From: Chryseobacterium sp. ON_d1
Lineage (GTDB): Bacteria > Bacteroidota > Bacteroidia > Flavobacteriales > Weeksellaceae
Direction of reading: 5' to 3'
DNA: 54,367 bases
Assembly: GCF_006829085.1 (NCBI RefSeq)
Contig: NZ_BJTC01000005.1
Location: 290,258-344,624 of the forward strand
How positions within the stretch are numbered: position 1 is the stretch's first letter; the number at the start of each line of letters is the position of its first letter. The notes below the pieces were generated by a model, which did not search any database, was not told the DNA's origin, and saw nothing but the letters and a program-made list of their open reading frames with translations. Both the position numbers and the translations under genes were made by a program. Below, in pieces: positions 1 through 8,318 of this stretch.

Positions 1-307
1 GATTGATCCCGAAAGCATGGGTAATTGCTTTATCAATACTCACATACGCTGAATATCCAAAAAGGTTTTTACCGTTACCATTTTTAATAGAGGTCAAATC
101 TGCTGACTGAAGAAGCGGAACTCCAGCTCCTACTGAAACAGACCAATCGTTGAATCTTTTGGACTGATTGGTGAATGGGGAAACATTTGCAGACCCTGAA
201 GAAAATGTATTAGGATATTTTCCGCCTGAATCTGCCGTTGAGTCTTGTGCATAACTGGCCATAGGAATGGCTAAAGCAAATGCAACAATTGCTAAACTTA
301 ATTTCAT
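1..307 (-). CDS. OmpA-like outer-membrane barrel protein, N-terminal part
   Basis: The ATG is at 305-307 on the minus strand and 102 codons are visible before the window edge. The product opens with a signal peptide (MKLSLAIVAFALAIPMASYAQ) followed by a stretch very similar to the next gene upstream (YPNTFSSGSANV, then PF.N...RF.DWS.SVG.G). This is the N-terminal beta-barrel region of flavobacterial OmpA-family proteins. In this family the barrel is followed by thrombospondin type 3 repeats and a peptidoglycan-binding OmpA domain, but that part lies outside the window. The gene starts 43 bp after the stop of its paralogue, in the same direction, so the two look like a tandem duplication, probably cotranscribed. 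The family assignment is firm; completeness cannot be judged. Confidence 0.85.
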   Translation of the reverse strand, partial: MKLSLAIVAFALAIPMASYAQDSTADSGGKYPNTFSSGSANVSPFTNQSKRFNDWSVSVGAGVPLLQSADLTSIKNGNGKNLFGYSAYVSIDKAITHAFGIN

Positions 308-350
308 CGTGTATTATTATTTGATTTCTTCTGGAAAAAGAATTTTTTAA

Positions 351-1466
351 TTATTTAATCGGGCATCCGTTATTTTCAACAGGTCCTGGCACAGTTACAC
401 ACTTATCATAAAGGTCAATAACTCCGTCTAGGTCCATATCCAAAGCAACTCCGGCACCATCTACTCTTGCTCCTGCAGGAGTGTCAAGCTGTCTGTCCCA
501 ATCGTCACATACTCCATCATTATCGGCATCTCCTTTTTCACAAACAACAAGATCAGTAGAGGCATTTTCAAGAACGCTCGTTCTGTAATAAGCTTCCTGA
601 AGTGGATCATGCCATGCCAGGTGAGATAATTGCTTTCCTAATTTGAAAGAGACTCCTAAACTTACTGTCCAGGCATTATCAGATCTTCTAGGGTTTAGCA
701 TGTTATATTTTGAACCTGGAGTAGAAGGATCATAGTCATTAGGACCTGCCCATCCTCCACCATCGAACTCATCATCACCACTGATGATGTACATGGTTCT
801 TGCTTCAACGTCAATAAGTTTCGAAACATTATATTTGATTCCCAGTCCTCCCTGATAGAAGATAGAGTTGATATCAATATCCTGTTTGATAAATAAAGGA
901 GTTCTTCTTGGAGTAGTGCTCCATCTGAATTCATCATTGTCATGTAAAGACGTTCTGAATCCCTGAACCCCAATTCCCATATATCCATGGAATGCCCATC
1001 TGTAAGGGGAGTGGTTATCTACTCTTCTGAATAGATTTGAAAAGTTAATGTCTCCTAATAAAGAGATATTGTCAAACTGTGTTGTTGCTGTTGCTACACC
1101 GGATTTTACACCTGCAGCACCAGGAAGCTGTGCTGTCTGTTTCGTTTCTCCTCTCATATACATTACGCTTAAGGCAAATGTATGTGTGATTTGTTTGTCT
1201 ACGCTTACATAGGCATTGTAACCCCAATTGGTTTTATCCTTACGGATAGATTTTAAATCGGAATGTACCATAAATGCAGCCCCTCCTCCAACAGAAATAG
1301 ACCAGTCTCTGAAGCGTCTGGCTTTATTGTCAAAAGGTTGTACATTAGCGGATCCTGAGGAGAATGTATTAGGGTACTCTGTGGAAGAGTTTACTGTAGT
1401 GCTGCTGTTCTGAGCGAAAGCTGCAATTGGCAGTGATGTAGCCAATAATAATAAACCTAATTTCAT
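351..1466 (-). CDS. OmpA-like outer-membrane barrel protein lacking the OmpA C-terminal domain
   Basis: A protein of 371 residues with a signal peptide ending at about residue 19 (AFAQ), a beta-barrel region to about residue 285, then a conserved segment (WHDPLQEAYY) and acidic thrombospondin type 3 calcium-binding repeats (DADNDGVCDDWD and DMDLDGVIDLYDKC). It stops at NNGCPIK. In full-length flavobacterial relatives this point is followed by a roughly 110-residue peptidoglycan-binding OmpA domain, which is absent; nothing in the 43 bp downstream encodes it. The protein should sit in the outer membrane without a cell-wall anchor, unless the domain was lost by mutation. It follows folK by 10 bp and precedes a paralogue, so a folK-barrel-barrel transcript is likely. 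Confidence 0.85.
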   Translation of the reverse strand: MKLGLLLLATSLPIAAFAQNSSTTVNSSTEYPNTFSSGSANVQPFDNKARRFRDWSISVGGGAAFMVHSDLKSIRKDKTNWGYNAYVSVDKQITHTFALSVMYMRGETKQTAQLPGAAGVKSGVATATTQFDNISLLGDINFSNLFRRVDNHSPYRWAFHGYMGIGVQGFRTSLHDNDEFRWSTTPRRTPLFIKQDIDINSIFYQGGLGIKYNVSKLIDVEARTMYIISGDDEFDGGGWAGPNDYDPSTPGSKYNMLNPRRSDNAWTVSLGVSFKLGKQLSHLAWHDPLQEAYYRTSVLENASTDLVVCEKGDADNDGVCDDWDRQLDTPAGARVDGAGVALDMDLDGVIDLYDKCVTVPGPVENNGCPIK

Positions 1467-1476
1467 ACTATATGTT

Positions 1477-1899
1477 TTATGTTTTAATAAAATCCTTTAA
1501 TAATACTCTGGAAAAATCCCTTTCAAAAAGATGTTTTTTATGAGGGATTTCTAATCTTTCTGATTTAAAATTCAATTCATTATATTTAATGATATCAATG
1601 TCTATGATCCTGTCAGTATAACCTCCGGATATCTTTGAATCATTAATTCTTCCCATTCTAACTTCTATATTCTTAATACAATCAAGCAGTTGAATTGGTG
1701 AAAGATGTGTGAATATTATTGCTGCAATATTACAAAAAATATTGGAACTGGCAAATTCTACGGGATCAGACATTAAATATTCGCTGGTTTGTGAAATGTG
1801 ATTTCCGGCAGCTTCTATTTCTTTTAGTGCAAGCTCTACATTTTTTTTTTGCTCTCCCAGGTTACTTCCTAGTAACAAAATGACCTTATGTTGCGACAT
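1477..1899 (-). CDS. folK: 2-amino-4-hydroxy-6-hydroxymethyldihydropteridine pyrophosphokinase (HPPK)
   Basis: A protein of 140 residues, short but within the HPPK range. It transfers pyrophosphate from ATP to 6-hydroxymethyl-7,8-dihydropterin in folate synthesis. The N-terminal LLLGSNLGE motif binds the pterin, and the DRIIDIDII segment near residues 96-104 carries the paired aspartates that bind the two magnesium ions of ATP. PVEFASSNIFCNIAA matches the family's central F.N.. motif. The gene is divergent from sppA, with only 20 bp between the start codons, so the two promoters must overlap or lie inside the opposing coding ends. The downstream OmpA-like gene begins 10 bp after its stop. Confidence 0.93.
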   Translation of the reverse strand: MSQHKVILLLGSNLGEQKKNVELALKEIEAAGNHISQTSEYLMSDPVEFASSNIFCNIAAIIFTHLSPIQLLDCIKNIEVRMGRINDSKISGGYTDRIIDIDIIKYNELNFKSERLEIPHKKHLFERDFSRVLLKDFIKT

Positions 1900-1919
1900 A
1901 TTGGAAAATTGATTGATTT

Positions 1920-3677
1920 ATGAGAAGTTTCTTCAAAAATGTTTTGGCAAATATAGTAGCAATTATCATACTTTGCGCTGTATTTTTCATCTTTTTCATC
2001 ATGATGCTTGTATTCAGTGCAATGGGGAATGACAAGTCGGTAGCGGTGAAAAAGAACTCGGTTCTTACGATTAATTTAAAGACAAATATCATTGACAGTC
2101 CTACTGAAGAAGAGATGGGGTTGTTCGGCATCGGTGCCCAAAATAAAAGTGTTCTTTTATATGATGCACTGGAAGCTATTAATAAAGCAAAGACTGATGA
2201 TAATATTAAAGGGATCAGCATTGAAGCCGATGATTTATATGCAGGACTTACCCAGATTGATGATCTCAGAAATGCCATTGAAGATTTTAAGAAAAGCGGA
2301 AAGTTTGTATATGCTTATGGAAACGGAGTATCACAGTCCGCTTACTATCTGGGATCTGTGGCAGATAAGTACTATCTGCATCCGGCGGGGGGGATTGAAT
2401 TGAAAGGTCTTTCTACGGAGGTTACATTCTTCAAAGATTTTGCTGATAAATATGGAATCGGGATTGAGGTGATCCGCCACGGTAAATTCAAATCTGCTGT
2501 AGAACCTTTTTTAAGAAATGATATTTCTCCTGAAAATAAAGAGCAGCTAAGTACTCTTCTCAATGACCTTTGGAAAAATACTTCAGGTAAAATGGCTGCT
2601 TCCAGAAAAATTGATACCGCTCAGTTCAGAACCATTACAGACAGTTTATACGGAATGATTCCTGAACAAAGCTTAAAATACAGGCTTGCAGATAAACTGA
2701 TCCAGAAATCAGAATACGAAGATCTCCTTAAAGCAAAGCTAAACGTAAAAGATAAAGAGAAACTGAATAAGATTTCTCTGACGAGCTATATCAATTCTTA
2801 TTCGGATGAAGATAAATCCGGTGAAAAGGTAGCGGTATTGTATGCTTCAGGATCTATCAATAATGGGGACGAATATAGTGATATCCACTCAGAAAAATAT
2901 GTGAAGTATATTAAAAAACTTCAGGATGATGATAAAGTGAAAGCGGTTGTTTTCAGGATCAATTCTCCAGGAGGAAGTGCGAATGCTTCTGATGAGATCT
3001 TATTTGAATTACAGCAGTTGAAGAAGAAAAAACCTCTCATAGTTTCTTTCGGGGATTATGCAGCGTCTGGAGGATATTATGTAGCGATGGCAGCAGATAA
3101 AATCTATTCTGAGGCCAATACACTTACAGGTTCCATCGGAGTTTTCGGTGTGATGCCTTATTATAAAGATATTGCGGCTAAAAACGGAATCCGTGGAGAT
3201 ATCGTTTCTACCAATGCGAATTCTATGTATTATTCAGGATTAAACGGAGTGACTCCTTACGGTGTTAATATGATGACGAGAAGTGTAGAAGGAACATATA
3301 AGAGATTTGTACATTTTGTGACTCAGAACAGAAAGAAAACTTTTGAGCAGATTGATAATGTAGGAGGAGGTAGAGTATGGAGCGGTGTCCGTGCTAAACA
3401 AATAGGATTAGTGGATGAACTAGGTACTTTGAATGACGCCGTGAAATTCGCCGCACAGAAGGCAGGACTGAAATCTTATCATGTAGAAGCCTTTCCTAAG
3501 AGAATGTCACCGTTTGAGCAAATTTTCAAAGATCTGAACGAAGAAGATGTATCTGCAAGAATTATCAAAAACAAAATAGGGAAATCCAACTATGAGATTT
3601 TACAGCAGATCACAGACAAAAAATTACAGTCTGAGGTAAAAATGGAAATGCCATATCAGATTAGAATCAACAACTAA
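1920..3677 (+). CDS. sppA: Signal peptide peptidase SppA, 67K-type
   Basis: A protein of 585 residues, the length of the tandem-domain 67K type. It is a membrane-anchored serine protease that degrades signal peptides left in the membrane. An N-terminal transmembrane helix spans about residues 8-32. The first S49 repeat holds the catalytic lysine (K191 in GKFKSAVEP) and the second holds the catalytic serine (S383 in AASGGYYVAM), so the Ser-Lys dyad is split over both halves as in E. coli SppA. RVWSG..A...GLVDELG near the C-terminus is the usual family ending. The ATG is 20 bp from the divergent folK start. A strong hairpin follows the stop. Confidence 0.95.
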   Translation: MRSFFKNVLANIVAIIILCAVFFIFFIMMLVFSAMGNDKSVAVKKNSVLTINLKTNIIDSPTEEEMGLFGIGAQNKSVLLYDALEAINKAKTDDNIKGISIEADDLYAGLTQIDDLRNAIEDFKKSGKFVYAYGNGVSQSAYYLGSVADKYYLHPAGGIELKGLSTEVTFFKDFADKYGIGIEVIRHGKFKSAVEPFLRNDISPENKEQLSTLLNDLWKNTSGKMAASRKIDTAQFRTITDSLYGMIPEQSLKYRLADKLIQKSEYEDLLKAKLNVKDKEKLNKISLTSYINSYSDEDKSGEKVAVLYASGSINNGDEYSDIHSEKYVKYIKKLQDDDKVKAVVFRINSPGGSANASDEILFELQQLKKKKPLIVSFGDYAASGGYYVAMAADKIYSEANTLTGSIGVFGVMPYYKDIAAKNGIRGDIVSTNANSMYYSGLNGVTPYGVNMMTRSVEGTYKRFVHFVTQNRKKTFEQIDNVGGGRVWSGVRAKQIGLVDELGTLNDAVKFAAQKAGLKSYHVEAFPKRMSPFEQIFKDLNEEDVSARIIKNKIGKSNYEILQQITDKKLQSEVKMEMPYQIRINN

Positions 3678-3700
3678 CTAAATTTATATTGTATACAAAA

Positions 3701-3740
3701 ATCCCGGACCTGAAATTTCAGATCCGGGATTTTATTTTTT
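3701..3740 (+). terminator. Rho-independent terminator after sppA
   Basis: The inverted repeat ATCCCGGA(c)CTGAAATTTCAG(a)TCCGGGAT is followed by TTTTATTTTTT. It lies 24 bp after the sppA stop and just before the end of the convergent GlsB-family gene, so it may serve both. Confidence 0.85.
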
Positions 3741-3757
3741 ATTAGTGTTACTTACTA

Positions 3758-4018
3758 TCAGCTTTTCTTTGTGGCCATTCCGTAAATCCAGAGAATGATC
3801 AAAGCTCCTCCGATTGAAAGAATCCAGCTTCTCGGATTCCAGAATGAAGTGACATCTCCCCAATGCAGAATGTAAACTCCTATAGCTCCTCCTACAAATG
3901 CTCCCAGAATTCCCAGGATAATAGTGATTAGCCATCCTCCTCCCTGAGTCCCAGGCATGATCATTTTAGCGATGGCACCTGCAATAAGACCGAATAAGAT
4001 CCATGTTAGTATTCCCAT
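3758..4018 (-). CDS. GlsB/YeaQ/YmgE family stress-response membrane protein
   Basis: A protein of 86 residues with three hydrophobic segments. The family pattern is clear: an N-terminal helix with LIAGAIAKMIMPG, a glycine-rich centre (GGGWLITIILGILGAFVGGAIG), and here an extra C-terminal helix (residues 63-82). Members are small integral membrane proteins often induced by general or osmotic stress; the biochemical role is not known. The gene lies 72 bp downstream of ftsY on the same strand, so it may be read from its own promoter. Family membership is certain; function is not assigned. Confidence 0.88.
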   Translation of the reverse strand: MGILTWILFGLIAGAIAKMIMPGTQGGGWLITIILGILGAFVGGAIGVYILHWGDVTSFWNPRSWILSIGGALIILWIYGMATKKS

Positions 4019-4090
4019 AGTTGCAAATTTTTTTAGTGTTAATATTTAAAAATGATTTGTTTACTAAGATAAGGGAAAACATGATATAAA

Positions 4091-5044
4091 TCATCTTTTC
4101 TTGAAGAATGAGTCTACAAATTCCGTACCATTAAAAAGCTGCAGGTCCTGCATTTTTTCACCTACACCAATATATTTAACCGGGATCTGAAACTGATCAG
4201 AAATACCGATTACGACACCTCCTTTTGCTGTTCCGTCAAGTTTCGTTACGGCTAAAGCATTTACTTCTGTTGCGGCGGTAAACTGTTTAGCCTGTTCGAA
4301 CGCATTCTGTCCTGTAGAACCGTCAAGCACCAGCAGAATTTCATGAGGTGCATCAGGAATTACCTTCTGCATTACTCTTTTGATCTTGGAAAGCTCATTC
4401 ATCAGGTTGATTTTGTTGTGAAGTCTTCCTGCAGTATCAATGATTACAACGTCTGCGTTTTGTGCTACAGCACTTTGCACCGTATCAAACGCTACAGAAG
4501 CAGGATCAGAACCCATTCCTTGTTTTACGATAGGAACGTCCACTCTTTCACTCCAGATTGTAAGCTGGTCAACAGCAGCAGCTCTAAAGGTGTCTGCAGC
4601 TCCCAGAACTACTTTCTTACCCTCCGATTTGAACTGGTGTGCAAGTTTACCGATAGTCGTTGTTTTTCCCACTCCGTTTACTCCTACTACCATGATAACA
4701 TATGGCTTTTTGGAAGTATCGATATTTCCTGTACCTGCATGAGGGTTTTCCAGTAATAGTCCTGAAATTTCCTCGCGGAGGATTTTATCCAGCTCGTTTA
4801 CGCCTACGTATTTATCTCTGGCAACACGCTCTTCAATTCTTTCAATGATTTTAATAGTGGTAGATGCGCCTACATCGGAAGCAATCAGTACTTCTTCCAG
4901 ATCATCCAGAACTTCATCATCTACTTTGCTTTTACCGACAACGGCTTTCGTCATTTTTTCAAAGAATCCCTGACTGGATTTTTCCAACCCTTTATCTAAG
5001 GTTTCTTTTTCTTCTTTTTTGAAAATATTTTTAAACCAACTCAT
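4091..5044 (-). CDS. ftsY: Signal recognition particle receptor FtsY
   Basis: A protein of 317 residues. It is the SRP receptor GTPase that docks ribosome-SRP complexes at the inner membrane. A short amphipathic N-terminus (MSWFKNIFKKEE) replaces the long acidic A domain of enterobacteria, as is usual in Bacteroidota. The helical N domain covers about residues 20-95. The GTPase G domain shows G1 GVNGVGKTTT, DTFRAAA (insertion box side), G3 DTAGR, G4 TKLD and the closing GTAKGG. The gene starts 15 bp after ridA, so the two form an operon. Confidence 0.96.
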   Translation of the reverse strand: MSWFKNIFKKEEKETLDKGLEKSSQGFFEKMTKAVVGKSKVDDEVLDDLEEVLIASDVGASTTIKIIERIEERVARDKYVGVNELDKILREEISGLLLENPHAGTGNIDTSKKPYVIMVVGVNGVGKTTTIGKLAHQFKSEGKKVVLGAADTFRAAAVDQLTIWSERVDVPIVKQGMGSDPASVAFDTVQSAVAQNADVVIIDTAGRLHNKINLMNELSKIKRVMQKVIPDAPHEILLVLDGSTGQNAFEQAKQFTAATEVNALAVTKLDGTAKGGVVIGISDQFQIPVKYIGVGEKMQDLQLFNGTEFVDSFFKKR

Positions 5045-5059
5045 AGTTTTAGTTTGTTC

Positions 5060-5527
5060 TTATTTATTTTTAATCACTGCTGTGGCTTCTACCTCTATAT
5101 GTATGTCATCTCTGAAAAGCCTGTTCACTTCCACGAGACTGCTTACAGGGGGTGTCTGAAGATTGACAAACAAATCCCGTACTTTTCTGAAATCAGGTGT
5201 TTTTGTAACGTCTGTGGTATAGATTACCAGTTTGATAATATCTTTTCCTGTACCTCCATATTCTTTCAGGATGTTTTCAATATTTCTGAAAACCTGCTTT
5301 GTCTGCTCTTCAATAGTATTTCCCACAAGGTTCCCGTCAGAATCCAGAGGTACCTGCCCGGATAATAAAATCATTTTAGAACCTCCGCAGTCAATACTTA
5401 CTGACTGTGAGAGTCCTCTTATGCTGAAGACTTTCGGCGAACTTTTATATTCTACAGGATTCATTGTTTTCTGACTGAATGAAAATAAAAAAGTTACTGT
5501 GCAGGCCAGAACAAGTATCTTTCTCAT
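5060..5527 (-). CDS. RidA/YjgF-family protein with an N-terminal signal peptide
   Basis: A protein of 155 residues. Residues 1-19 (MRKILVLACTVTFLFSFSQ) look like a Sec signal peptide, followed by a full RidA domain of about 130 residues. Family marks include ILLSGQVPLD, the helix around TKQVFRNIENILKE, and the arginine in SLVEVNRLFRDD that corresponds to the catalytic arginine of RidA enamine/imine deaminases. The usual RidA is cytosolic and removes 2-aminoacrylate; an exported form would have to act on something else in the periplasm. Its stop is 15 bp before ftsY. A perfect -7 box lies about 26 bp upstream of its ATG. Confidence 0.88.
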   Translation of the reverse strand: MRKILVLACTVTFLFSFSQKTMNPVEYKSSPKVFSIRGLSQSVSIDCGGSKMILLSGQVPLDSDGNLVGNTIEEQTKQVFRNIENILKEYGGTGKDIIKLVIYTTDVTKTPDFRKVRDLFVNLQTPPVSSLVEVNRLFRDDIHIEVEATAVIKNK

Positions 5528-5553
5528 ACTTTACTGATTAATAATCTGGTGCA

Positions 5554-5561
5554 CAAAGATA
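5554..5561 (-). promoter_or_regulatory. -7 promoter box for ridA-ftsY
   Basis: On the minus strand the sequence is TATCTTTG, an exact match to the Bacteroidota TAnnTTTG -7 box, 26 bp before the ridA ATG. No well-spaced TTG -33 box is seen. It lies directly after the terminator of the preceding ribosomal operon, as expected for a new transcription unit. Confidence 0.55.
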
Positions 5562-5564
5562 ACA

Positions 5565-5595
5565 AAAAAACTACCCAAAATATGAGTAGTTTTTT
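5565..5595 (-). terminator. Terminator of the rpmB-rpmG-DUF4295 operon
   Basis: A hairpin with arms AAAAAACTAC and GTAGTTTTTT and an 11-nt loop, 22 bp downstream of the DUF4295 stop. Read on the minus strand it ends in a U-run. Confidence 0.75.
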
Positions 5596-5616
5596 ATATT
5601 GTAAATAAAGTACTGA

Positions 5617-5769
5617 CTATTTTTTCAAATAACCATCTACTTCATCAGCATTCATTACTTTTTCTTCGAAAACGTAAGCTCCTGATTTAGAAGACTTAAT
5701 CATTTTCACCACTTTAGTCATTTTTTTAGACTGACCGCTTTGTAGGGTTGCTACTACTTTCTTTGCCAT
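5617..5769 (-). CDS. DUF4295 family small protein
   Basis: A short gene of 50 codons starting at the ATG read from 5767-5769. The product begins MAKKVVATLQSGQSKKMTK and ends DEVDGYLKK. It is the highly conserved DUF4295 protein that in Bacteroidota always sits behind the genes for ribosomal proteins L28 and L33. It is lysine-rich and has no membrane segment. Its fixed position suggests a ribosome-linked role, but that is inference. It follows rpmG by 20 bp and is the last gene before the operon's terminator. Confidence 0.88.
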   Translation of the reverse strand: MAKKVVATLQSGQSKKMTKVVKMIKSSKSGAYVFEEKVMNADEVDGYLKK

Positions 5770-5789
5770 GGTAAGTTATTATTTATAAA

Positions 5790-5972
5790 TTACTTAATTT
5801 CTTTGTGAATGGTAGATCTCTTAAGAACAGGATTGTATTTTTTCAATTCCAATCTTTCTGTAGTGTTCTTTTTATTTTTTGTAGAAATGTATCTGGACAT
5901 TCCTGGCATACCACTTTCTTTGTGCTCTGTGCATTCAAGGATTACTTGAACTCTATTTCCTTTTTTTGCCAT
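5790..5972 (-). CDS. rpmG: 50S ribosomal protein L33
   Basis: A protein of 60 residues, a normal L33 length. The sequence [17 protein letters not shown], then [11 protein letters not shown], then RLELKKYNP shows the family pattern. The zinc-binding cysteines of the C+ form are absent apart from one (C14), so this is the zinc-independent type. It lies 6 bp after rpmB and 20 bp before the DUF4295 gene in one transcription unit. Confidence 0.96.
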   Translation of the reverse strand: MAKKGNRVQVILECTEHKESGMPGMSRYISTKNKKNTTERLELKKYNPVLKRSTIHKEIK

Positions 5973-5978
5973 GATTTA

Positions 5979-6221
5979 TTAATTCTTTTTAATCAATCCG
6001 TTTCTAGTAGCTCTTTCAATAGCTTCCTCGATTCCAATCTTGTTAATCACTCTCAATCCATGAGCTGATACTTTCAGTGTAACGTGCTTATCTTGCTCCG
6101 GAAGGTAAAACTTCTTCTCTAATAAGTTAATTTCAAAACGACGCTTCGTTTTGTTATTAGCGTGAGAAACGTTGTTACCAACCATTGCACGCTTTCCTGT
6201 TATTTGGCAAATTCTTGACAT
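5979..6221 (-). CDS. rpmB: 50S ribosomal protein L28
   Basis: A protein of 80 residues with the L28 signature at its start ([29 protein letters not shown]) and a C-terminal region typical of the family ([15 protein letters not shown]). It is the first gene of the rpmB-rpmG-DUF4295 operon. A promoter-like sequence lies about 40 bp upstream. Confidence 0.96.
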   Translation of the reverse strand: MSRICQITGKRAMVGNNVSHANNKTKRRFEINLLEKKFYLPEQDKHVTLKVSAHGLRVINKIGIEEAIERATRNGLIKKN

Positions 6222-6257
6222 ATCTCGATGTTCTTATTTGTATAATATTTGAGAGTG

Positions 6258-6289
6258 CAAAATAACGAAGAATTTTTTAGATAGGCAAA
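6258..6289 (-). promoter_or_regulatory. Candidate promoter of the rpmB operon
   Basis: Read on the minus strand, TTTG (6286-6289) is followed after about 21 bp by TATTTTG (6258-6264), a near match to the TTG-N19-21-TAnnTTTG promoter of Bacteroidota with one base missing in the -7 spacer. It lies 37 bp upstream of the rpmB ATG. Confidence 0.5.
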
Positions 6290-6429
6290 TCTTTTGAAAA
6301 ATATTTATAAATAAGTGGCTGATTAATAATATTGATTTTTTTAAAATAGTAGAATCCTTGGGATACAGCAGATAATCAATGATGATATATTTCATGCGGG
6401 CTTTTTTTCCGATAAGTTATTTAATATTT

Positions 6430-6437
6430 TATCTTTG
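6430..6437 (+). promoter_or_regulatory. -7 promoter box of the FG-GAP protein gene
   Basis: TATCTTTG is an exact TAnnTTTG match. It lies 27 bp before the ATG at 6465, which puts transcription start near 6444. This argues against any start codon at 6435, so the ATG at 6465 is chosen. Confidence 0.6.
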
Positions 6438-6464
6438 TTTTTAATTAATCTAAATAAAAATAGA

Positions 6465-8174
6465 ATGAAAAAGATTTATATTTTATGCTGTATGCTACCG
6501 CTCAGTCTGATGGCCCAGGATTTTACAGAGGTACAGACCGGCATGAAAAATTTTTATTATTCTGCAGCTGATGTCGCAGATATAGACCATAACGGAACAT
6601 TGGATATTGTGATTAACGGAGCAATAGATTCTGATGGAGACGGAAATGTAGACAGTACCTATAATGAAGTATATCAGAATAACGGAACGACATTATTGCC
6701 ATTTGCCGGGTTGGGAGCGGATGTAACCCATCTTGGAGATATTAGGTTCATTGATTATAATAATGACGGTCTGATGGATATTATCTCTACCGGACTTAGT
6801 TATATGGATGTTGTTAATTATAAACAATACCGATTCAAAAATACCGGAACAGGATTTATAAAAGAAGAAGAACTGCCTGGTAAAATTTATGGTTCTCTGG
6901 ATGTTTTTGATTTTAATCATGATGGAAAACCGGATTATGCACTTAATGGAACACAATATGCCCATGGTGGCGGTTTCAGAAACAGTCTTGATTATTATAA
7001 AAATACAGGTGCCGGTTTTGTTATGACTGAAAACTGGGTGGATGGAACTCAGAATGGAAGTTTTAAGGTGGTAGACCTTAATAATGACCACTTTCTTGAT
7101 CTTGTAATTATAGGGTCAGATATCAACGGCAATCCTGTATCAAAGGTATATATGAATCAGGCTGGAACTCTGACTCCTGCCCAGGATCTTCCTCCCATAG
7201 CAGCAGGGAAAATAGATTTTGCAGATTTTAATGCAGATGGTTTTCAGGATATAGTCATAATCGGAAGGGATGGAAATGATGAAGGGTATTTGGCTGTTCT
7301 GATGAATGACGGCACCGGGGCATTGATTCCTCAGGTAATTCCGGGAAATGACGTTTCAGATATGTCATTAAGTGTAGGGGATTTAAATAATGACGGTTAT
7401 TACGATTTTATCATTTCAGGAAATGAAAATTACAATGCTGTTGTAAAAACATATCTATATGATGTTTCCAATCACAAGTTTAATGAAGGAGCAGCCTCCG
7501 GAATTACTGAACTGGGAGGGCCGGGACTGGTACAGCTTTTTGATTTTAATAATGATCATCATCCGGATATTTTATTAGGTGGATTCGACTGGTCTGTTTC
7601 CGACCTGCCTTCGCAAACCAAGTTGTTTAAAAATAATTCTACGGCAGCAAACGCAAAGCCTACAGCGCCCACTCAGCTGAATCTGACCAGAAACGGCAGT
7701 AGATTCAATTTTACATGGAGCGGAGCCTCGGATGATAAAACCCCGGTGAATGCATTGCGCTATGAAATTACGGTAGGATCTTTGCCGGGAGCTTATGATA
7801 TTGCCCGATATGTTGTAACGACACCATCATGGTTTCTGGAACTGGATCCGGCCATTCAGAATGTATACTGGAGTGTGAAATCTATTGATGCATCAAAAGT
7901 ATATTCTGAGGCTTCCGCGCAAAGCGTCTTGGGAACAACGGAAATAAAATCTGAAAAACAGCCTGTTATCTATCCGAACCCTGCATCAGACAGAGTGTAC
8001 ATCAAAGGAGAAAAAATTTCAGAAGCTGAAATGTATTCAATGGATGGGAAAAAGATAAATATAACTCTGAACAGGGATCAATCTATTGATGTGTCTCATT
8101 TACCTAAAGGAATGTATCTATTAAAACTGAAGATAAAAAACGAAATAACCACAAAGAAACTTACGGTTAAGTAA
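6465..8174 (+). CDS. Secreted FG-GAP/VCBS-repeat protein with T9SS sorting domain
   Basis: The chosen start gives 569 residues. The signal peptide is MKKIYILCCMLPLSLMAQ. Residues 20-385 hold about seven FG-GAP/VCBS repeats, each with a calcium-binding D.N.DG..D core (for example DIDHNGTLDIVI, DFNHDGKPDYAL, DLNNDGYYDFII), which fold as a beta-propeller. A fibronectin type III-like domain follows (about 400-480), then the type A T9SS sorting domain from about residue 495 (VIYPNPASDRVYI to the final TTKKLTVK). The protein should be carried by Sec and then T9SS to the cell surface. Its ligand cannot be told from sequence. It is monocistronic, with its own -7 box and terminator. Confidence 0.88.
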   Translation: MKKIYILCCMLPLSLMAQDFTEVQTGMKNFYYSAADVADIDHNGTLDIVINGAIDSDGDGNVDSTYNEVYQNNGTTLLPFAGLGADVTHLGDIRFIDYNNDGLMDIISTGLSYMDVVNYKQYRFKNTGTGFIKEEELPGKIYGSLDVFDFNHDGKPDYALNGTQYAHGGGFRNSLDYYKNTGAGFVMTENWVDGTQNGSFKVVDLNNDHFLDLVIIGSDINGNPVSKVYMNQAGTLTPAQDLPPIAAGKIDFADFNADGFQDIVIIGRDGNDEGYLAVLMNDGTGALIPQVIPGNDVSDMSLSVGDLNNDGYYDFIISGNENYNAVVKTYLYDVSNHKFNEGAASGITELGGPGLVQLFDFNNDHHPDILLGGFDWSVSDLPSQTKLFKNNSTAANAKPTAPTQLNLTRNGSRFNFTWSGASDDKTPVNALRYEITVGSLPGAYDIARYVVTTPSWFLELDPAIQNVYWSVKSIDASKVYSEASAQSVLGTTEIKSEKQPVIYPNPASDRVYIKGEKISEAEMYSMDGKKINITLNRDQSIDVSHLPKGMYLLKLKIKNEITTKKLTVK

Positions 8175-8202
8175 TTGAATCAATTCTATCTTCTATCAAT
8201 GA

Positions 8203-8237
8203 GAAAAGCCAGACGTCCAGCTGGCTTTTCTTTTTTT
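8203..8237 (+). terminator. Terminator after the FG-GAP protein gene
   Basis: Arms GAAAAGCCAG (8203-8212) and CTGGCTTTTC (8221-8230) with an 8-nt loop, followed by a run of seven T. It lies between convergent genes and could also stop transcripts of lnt. Confidence 0.85.
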
Positions 8238-8318
8238 GTGGAATAAGACCTGCGAAAAAATTAATGGATTATGCAGGTTGGAATTATTTGTGCAAAGATT
8301 TGTGCAGTTCGTGTTTAA

